A stretch of 64,000 bases of DNA, taken from contig SCFE01000056.1 of the NCBI GenBank assembly GCA_004352715.1, forward strand, positions 1,791,842 to 1,855,841. Direction: 5' to 3'. A program made the position numbers and the translations under genes. The notes under the pieces were generated by a model. It was not told the DNA's origin and ran no database searches. It saw only the letters and a list, made by a program, of their open reading frames with translations. Shown piece after piece: positions 59,101 to 64,000 of the stretch. The stretch is from Hofstenia miamia (lineage: Eukaryota; Xenacoelomorpha; Acoela). Numbering within the stretch: position 1 is the first letter of the stretch; the number at the start of each line of letters is the position of its first letter.

Positions 59101-59555
59101 GGGTTCTTAGAGAAGTAAATTGCTCAACATCCATTCACACATGGAGAAATTAGCACCTCAATTCTGAAAAGATTCATGGATTTGACCAGTTATTTTAGGC
59201 CAGAAACCAACTGTTCCAAGAACTTGACGAAGCCTATAATATATTTTCTGAATGCTATGCCTAAAAGCTGTTATATCAGCGAGTAATGGGTCACACTAAA
59301 TATTAACTTATTTGTTGACATGTATTGTCGTTGTATTTTATTTACAAGTTCACCAACAGATGTCACCATGAGTCACGATTTTCAAATTTTCCAATGGATT
59401 TGGAGGCGATTTTGGAATAAAGGGTTGTTTTTTTCAAAAGGACACTAGGATGCTTAAGATTAATTTTAAAAGTGCTTCGAATGTCAAAAACATTGTTTTG
59501 TAATAAGATTTATATATTAAGGAACTTCAGTACAGATTGGCTAATGGTTTTTGTT
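55275..59555. other. Gene-poor AT-rich DNA
   Basis: A (TA)n run lies at 56096-56138 with an N at 56145. On the minus strand 56281-56925 all three frames carry hydrophobic stretches. One reads Leu-Asn-Pro-Ile-Val-Asn like a receptor TM7, and TTTTCAG at about 56446 and GTAAGT at about 56407 would make a 33-base exon. This is suggestive of a decayed or multi-exon membrane protein but too weak to call. Nothing else is recognised. Confidence 0.4.
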
Positions 59556-59735
59556 TGGGTGCTGATCTCCAGAATAATTAGAAAATGATATTTTCAGCTA
59601 AACAACAACATTACAAGTTGTTTACAATTCTTTGCTGATGAGATTTTAATAAACGTTGGATCTGAAATTTAAAGGAATGTTTGTTATTTTGACTTCTAAG
59701 GTAACGCGTTCTGTATAATACTTAGCTTTAATTTA
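59556..59735 (+). repeat. Dispersed repeat, copy 2
   Basis: Diverged relative of 4196-4400 with the same order of blocks: GGGTGCTGAT, ACAAGTTGTTT, GTTGGATCTG, AATTTAAAGGAA and TTTGTTATTTTGACT. Confidence 0.5.
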
Positions 59736-59812
59736 AATTTAAAGATTTGAGGATTTTTATTTCATTTATTTTGGAATATTGAGCAAAAGAGGTTGGTTAG
59801 CTGAGTTTGTAG

Positions 59813-60365
59813 TAGAAGACGTCTTAAATGGTTTAGAATACGTTTACCAAACATATTTATATATATATTAAGAATTCATAATTACATACTACTGCTAAAC
59901 TATTTCATAATTTTTCAATATTCCGATATGATCATACAAACCTGCATTAGACAGCATAGATAATGCTGCATACAGCTAATGAGCAGGCACGGAAACGATC
60001 AATGAACAACACAAACATGTTAACATTAACATTTCAATAAAACAGTAAGAATAATAATAATTTTATAAGTATGAAGTAATCGTACTATTACAAAATGTCC
60101 TAGTTTATATTTTTCAACAATGTACTAATAATTTTGCGTATAATATATTTACACTGACCCAACCAAATTGTAACAAACGTTTGGGAATGGTTTAGAAAAT
60201 TCTTAGAAATTGCCTAGAATTAATTTAGAAAACATTTAGTAATGGTTTAGAATACGTTTAAAAGACGTATAGAAAACGTTTTAGAACATCACTTGGTGGA
60301 CCATTTAAAAATGGTGTTATATAAGACGTTTAGAAGACGTAATTTGAGACGTTTTACGACGTGTT
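59813..60365. repeat. Cluster of TTTAGAA / ACGTTTAGAAGACG motifs
   Basis: Words of the type GGTTTAGAATACGTTTA and GACGTTTAGAAGACG recur at least eight times in 60190-60365 and once at about 59813-59848. They form an irregular short-period repeat. In between, 59850-60180 is plain AT-rich DNA. Confidence 0.55.
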
Positions 60366-60599
60366 ATACCACTAGAGTTAAATCAAATTTATTGCATAAG
60401 TTAATAACAATAACTACAAACTAACACACAAACAAATACACACAAGCAAATATAAATATACAAACATATTAATATGCACCTTACTTAAAGGGCTTAAAAT
60501 TTATATAAATTGAGTCCAAGTGCAATTCCAATTAATGATTGCTTTTTCAGTAAAATTTCCTTTATTTTTTCCTTAAAATGTTTAAAATTTTTTTAAGCT

Positions 60600-60836
60600 T
60601 TAATTTCCCAATTTAGAACACTGTTTATAATGTTTCTTGTCTTTCGTTATCCGATTCGACATATCTTTTTCTTCTTTTAGAATATGCTTTATATTGGAGC
60701 GGATTGTTCCTACAATCGTAGTGTTTTGTAAGCACAACATTTGTGCAAGAGGCAGACTCATAAACCAATTATCTGCTGTGACATTGCAACCTTTGCCAAA
60801 AAGGCTTATGAGCTTCATTGTCACAGTTTCTGGCAA
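60600..60836 (-). pseudogene. PiggyBac transposase relic
   Basis: The frame contains 'GCNVTADNWFMSLPLAQML' followed by 'TTIVGTIRSN', the conserved piggyBac block around the second catalytic Asp (D-N-W-F-T-S in active members). After it the match fades ('KHILKEEKDMSN'). Upstream, a stop lies just before 'KRDCSLPETVTMKL'. No inverted ends or further domains are seen, so this is a fragment of a dead element. PiggyBac transposases move DNA at TTAA targets. Confidence 0.75.
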
Positions 60837-63396
60837 GGAACAATCTCTTTTTCATCTTCGGTTAAAATTTTTTCTTGAAATTTTACTAGCGAAATCTAGG
60901 TCTTAACTATCACTACAGAGGAAATCTGTCACTATATTTAATAAATGTTATGTAAAAAGAAAAAAATGTTATGATTGGAATTCAGTTGAATTCCAATTGA
61001 ACAAGGTTTGAAATTTTACATTGAATTGGATTAGATCGAAAAAAATTATAATTCACACAGCAATGCACATGGAAGTCTTGCTGTGGGAATTGCATGTTCC
61101 ACTCCACACATCGGCAGTAAAAATTGTAATTCCCAAACTAATTATATGTTTTATTTTGAAAAAAGCAAAATTCTTAGAAGGGAAGATCAAATTTCTGCCA
61201 TATGGACAAGACTATAATTGCATACAATATTACTTTGGCCTATTATTTGAAATTCAACTATTCACTATTAACAAGCAGACATCGTACACACAATTGCACT
61301 CCGTTAAACTGATTCTGCCGAAGCAAATCAAAAGCCTCAAAGGTTAGCTCAAAACAGTTAAACATTAACATTCAATGATCACAAATACACTGAATATTCA
61401 ATAACGTGCTTATAATTCTGCGCATAACAAATTTAAATTGAATATTTTTGATTTGATTAGACTTAAAAATAATTTTTAGAAACAACATAAAAAGTACAAT
61501 GTCAAATAAAGTTTAGCTACTTCTTCAGGCAATACGAACTCAGTGCTGTAATTAATATTCAATTTTCCTGCAATTTGGAAATTTTTTCAAAAATTGTACA
61601 AATTTATTTTTCTTCTCTCTGACATACAATTCTTGATTAGAACTAATGGATAATTATTAGTTCTATTAATAATTAAAGACTTTCTTATTGAAAGGATTTA
61701 TATGTGATACAAGTTTTTGTTGTTTCAGATAAACATGAAATTTCTTGCAATTTGCACATGTGAAACTTAAATGTTTTTGCTTTGCTTGCCAAGCTTTCTG
61801 TGGTTCAAGTGGGGAAGTAATTCCATGTTTTTGCCAAGATCGAATGACTTGGAAGTTGGAGAGTCCAAAAACTATTCCTTGTGTATACACCACTGTTAGA
61901 GGCTTTGATGGAAAACTGCAGCCGTTTTATCCATGATAACCTCCCCAACCTAATAAATGGACACATTTTCTTCAACTTTCATAAATTTTGTAATGATCAG
62001 ATGGAAAGAAATGTGGACAAAATCTTAACTGAGATCTGAAAATGTACAGATGTAATCAGTCGTCTCTAAATCTCTTACAGTTCTCAATTTAATAATGCTC
62101 TGAGCAGATAATCCGCTCTGCTATTTCCCTTGTTCACGTGGGATGAAAACAGCGCATCCAATCAAGCCTGCACAAGCATTATCCTTGATTAAGTTCAGTA
62201 TGCTGAATGCGCTTTCACATAGCAAGTAATGATCAGTCGCCTACAAAAGCATGAAATGCAATTGTTCATTGTTAATTTGATTTGAAAACCAACTCCCTGA
62301 CAAAATAATCATAATCAGTGAGCTGCCAACCCGAACCGACCAACATATTCTAATAATTTTGGGATGTATTAAGAACAAAAGCGTCATATATTTTTCTAGT
62401 GTGTTTAATCTTCCGCATTTCCTTGATGAAGTATATAATTTCAGCCACTATTTGATATCATTTCAATTAATTAAGGATTAATCCCTCAGTTCATGAAGTA
62501 ATTCTTTTGACGTGCTGTTAGAAAGTACAGCAACGTTGGCTGCTGTAGAGTGAATAAGGAAAGTGTAGGATTGAATTTAGAAGTGTTTGAGTTTTGCTAA
62601 ATATTCATTATTGATTGTTAGGCTATTAACTGTTAGTGGTTTCATTTTTCGCCGTTTGAAATGACCAAAACTTCAATATATATGTTATTGAATATTTTCG
62701 GCTTATTTACCAGTTATCACCATTTAACATATCACCCAATGATTTAGAGTTTGCGTCATAATTTTAGATGCTTTTGATTTCTAAATGGAATTTAGATAAA
62801 ACTAGTAATGGCAGTCTAGCAGAAGTTTCAAAATATGGATGTACAACAACGTTAGGACAATTAATTGAGCATACCCAGATCAAGATTTCTAAATTGGTAA
62901 AATACTAATTCATTGGTACATCATGCAAGAAGAGAAATTAAATTTAACGGATTATACTCAACATTTAGTTTGCAAAAGAGACAGTGCAAAGACACTATAC
63001 TTTTTTTACTATTTTCTCAGAAAGAAAAATGAAGATTGTTAAGGAATGGCGTTCCCAAATCACTACTATGTGATCAAGGCAAATTAGAATTGCAAGTTCT
63101 TCTGCGCCTAGTTCATGAAATAGTTATTCACTGTTAAGTGAAATGATTAACACTAAATTTAAAAATTTGTTCCCAAGTCAAGTTTTACTTTTCCTTCTAA
63201 AAGGCCTATATGTGGTAAAGATTAAGTGATTTTGGGACTTTGCAGTTTCCTAAATCGTATCTTAATGAATTCTAGCATCTCCTATCTTTAGCTTCACTAA
63301 TGCTTTAAGTTTTAAAATTTCAATTTTTACATTTTTTAAAGCTTAACATTTCCTATCTATCTAAAATTTCTCTAATGACTGTTTTAAAAAATAGGA
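60837..63396. other. Gene-poor DNA
   Basis: No gene recognised. A minus frame at about 61666-61893 has a Cys-x-x-Cys ('FTCANCKKFHVYLKQQK') and protein-like composition but no ATG and no known domain. A plus frame at 61021-61347 starts from TTG and is unrecognised. Confidence 0.4.
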
Positions 63397-64000
63397 ATGC
63401 TACTTTATTTCAAATATGCGGTAAAAATCATATTTCTTAAAGCTGAAGTTTTCATTGAAGATAAAAATATTTTTTTTGTAGTGACCACAATTGCTACACA
63501 TGGTAATTGCATTGCTGGAGATTTTAATCATTTAAATATTAGTTACATTGCCAATTCTTGCGAGATTGAAACTTTGCATAGTGAAAAAACACGTAAAGAT
63601 GCAACATTGGATTTAGTTTTATGCGATTTTCAGATGAAATATCTAGTGTTTCTGTTGTAGAGCTATCCTTAATATCTGATCACAAAGGTGTTTTGGTGAA
63701 GCCAATTACAAGACTACCAGTTACTCGCAAAGATGTATTTATTAGGGATCTCTCAAATTCTAATAGAAATGTGTTTAGTTCACTTCTAAATAACTACTCT
63801 TTTGATGACATTCTAGAAATTGAAAATGCATCGATTGCAATTGAAGAATTTGAAAAACGCCTTTTGACAATCTATGAATATTCATTCCCCTTTATAAAAG
63901 TTTCTATTTCTGATAGAGACCCTTACTGGGTAACACCTTACATTAAGCATTTGCTTAACAAGCGTCATAGATTATTGCTTAAGGGAAATAGAATAAAGCT
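63397..64000 (+). pseudogene. LINE ORF2: endonuclease end and linker to reverse transcriptase, partial
   Basis: The first part reads 'FVVTTIATHGNCIAGDFN' (GDFN, a catalytic block of APE-type LINE endonucleases, 63518-63529) and 'KDATLDLVL'. A one-base deletion near 63630 shifts the frame. The second part then reads 'DEISSVSVVELSLISDHKGV', with the terminal SDH motif (63675-63683), followed by about 85 residues of the linker and 'DPYWVTPYIKHLLNKRHRLL', typical of the segment before the reverse transcriptase. The frame is still open at the window end. The upstream N-terminal endonuclease is not visible, so the copy is 5'-truncated and frameshifted. The clade (CR1/jockey/RTE-like) is not decided. 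Confidence 0.75.

Overview
Organism: a eukaryotic, almost certainly invertebrate metazoan nuclear scaffold. By eye it is about 30% G+C, full of (TA)n microsatellites, and has runs of N at several joins. Most recognisable coding matter is transposon debris: Tc1/mariner, hAT, piggyBac, a Penelope-like retroelement and a LINE. The only two intact-looking host genes are single-exon seven-transmembrane receptors. This composition and content would suit a cnidarian or another AT-rich marine invertebrate, but no marker here settles the phylum. Several flanking duplications around gaps look like two diverged haplotypes laid end to end, which implies a highly heterozygous individual. Layout: 1-13860 is gene-poor DNA with two TA-flanked gaps, a hammerhead-ribozyme-like motif beside one of them (5181-5219), a 1.86 kb imperfect tandem duplication joined by a single N (6389-9360), and a LINE relic. 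13868-14845 is a broken Tc1-like element with one visible end. 20707-21552 is an older Tc1/mariner relic. 23924-24829 and 30277-31116 (both minus) are paralogous divergent rhodopsin-like GPCR genes. 32625-32920 is the 3' end of a Penelope-like element: a GIY-YIG endonuclease reading frame followed 24 bases downstream by a hammerhead ribozyme motif. 34010-38431 is a Tc1/mariner element with both inverted ends, split by a 3.15 kb hAT element that has its own inverted ends and 8-bp target duplication; the hAT carries a perfect 818-bp internal duplication. 40394-55274 is the most unusual object: a 14.9 kb foldback-like element whose two ends are inverted copies of each other. Its arms are built from AT-rich degenerate units of about 70 bp, a homogeneous 14 x 73 bp array (left arm only), and palindrome-bearing units of about 170 bp with repeated ACGAAAGG motifs. 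The left arm holds a decayed DDE transposase whose second catalytic Asp position reads Asn, plus a nested 2.7 kb element with inverted ends of about 140 bp. The centre holds diverged tRNA-like segments, two resembling the tRNA-Lys anticodon arm, and a repeat pair of about 0.8 kb around a 1000-N gap. 55275-63396 is gene-poor, with a piggyBac relic at 60600-60836. A frameshifted LINE endonuclease region enters at 63397 and runs off the window. How it works together: there is no operon or pathway. The two receptors are probably a local tandem duplication from a lineage-specific family. Everything else is nested transposition history: mariner then hAT, and a giant inverted-repeat element then smaller elements inside it.
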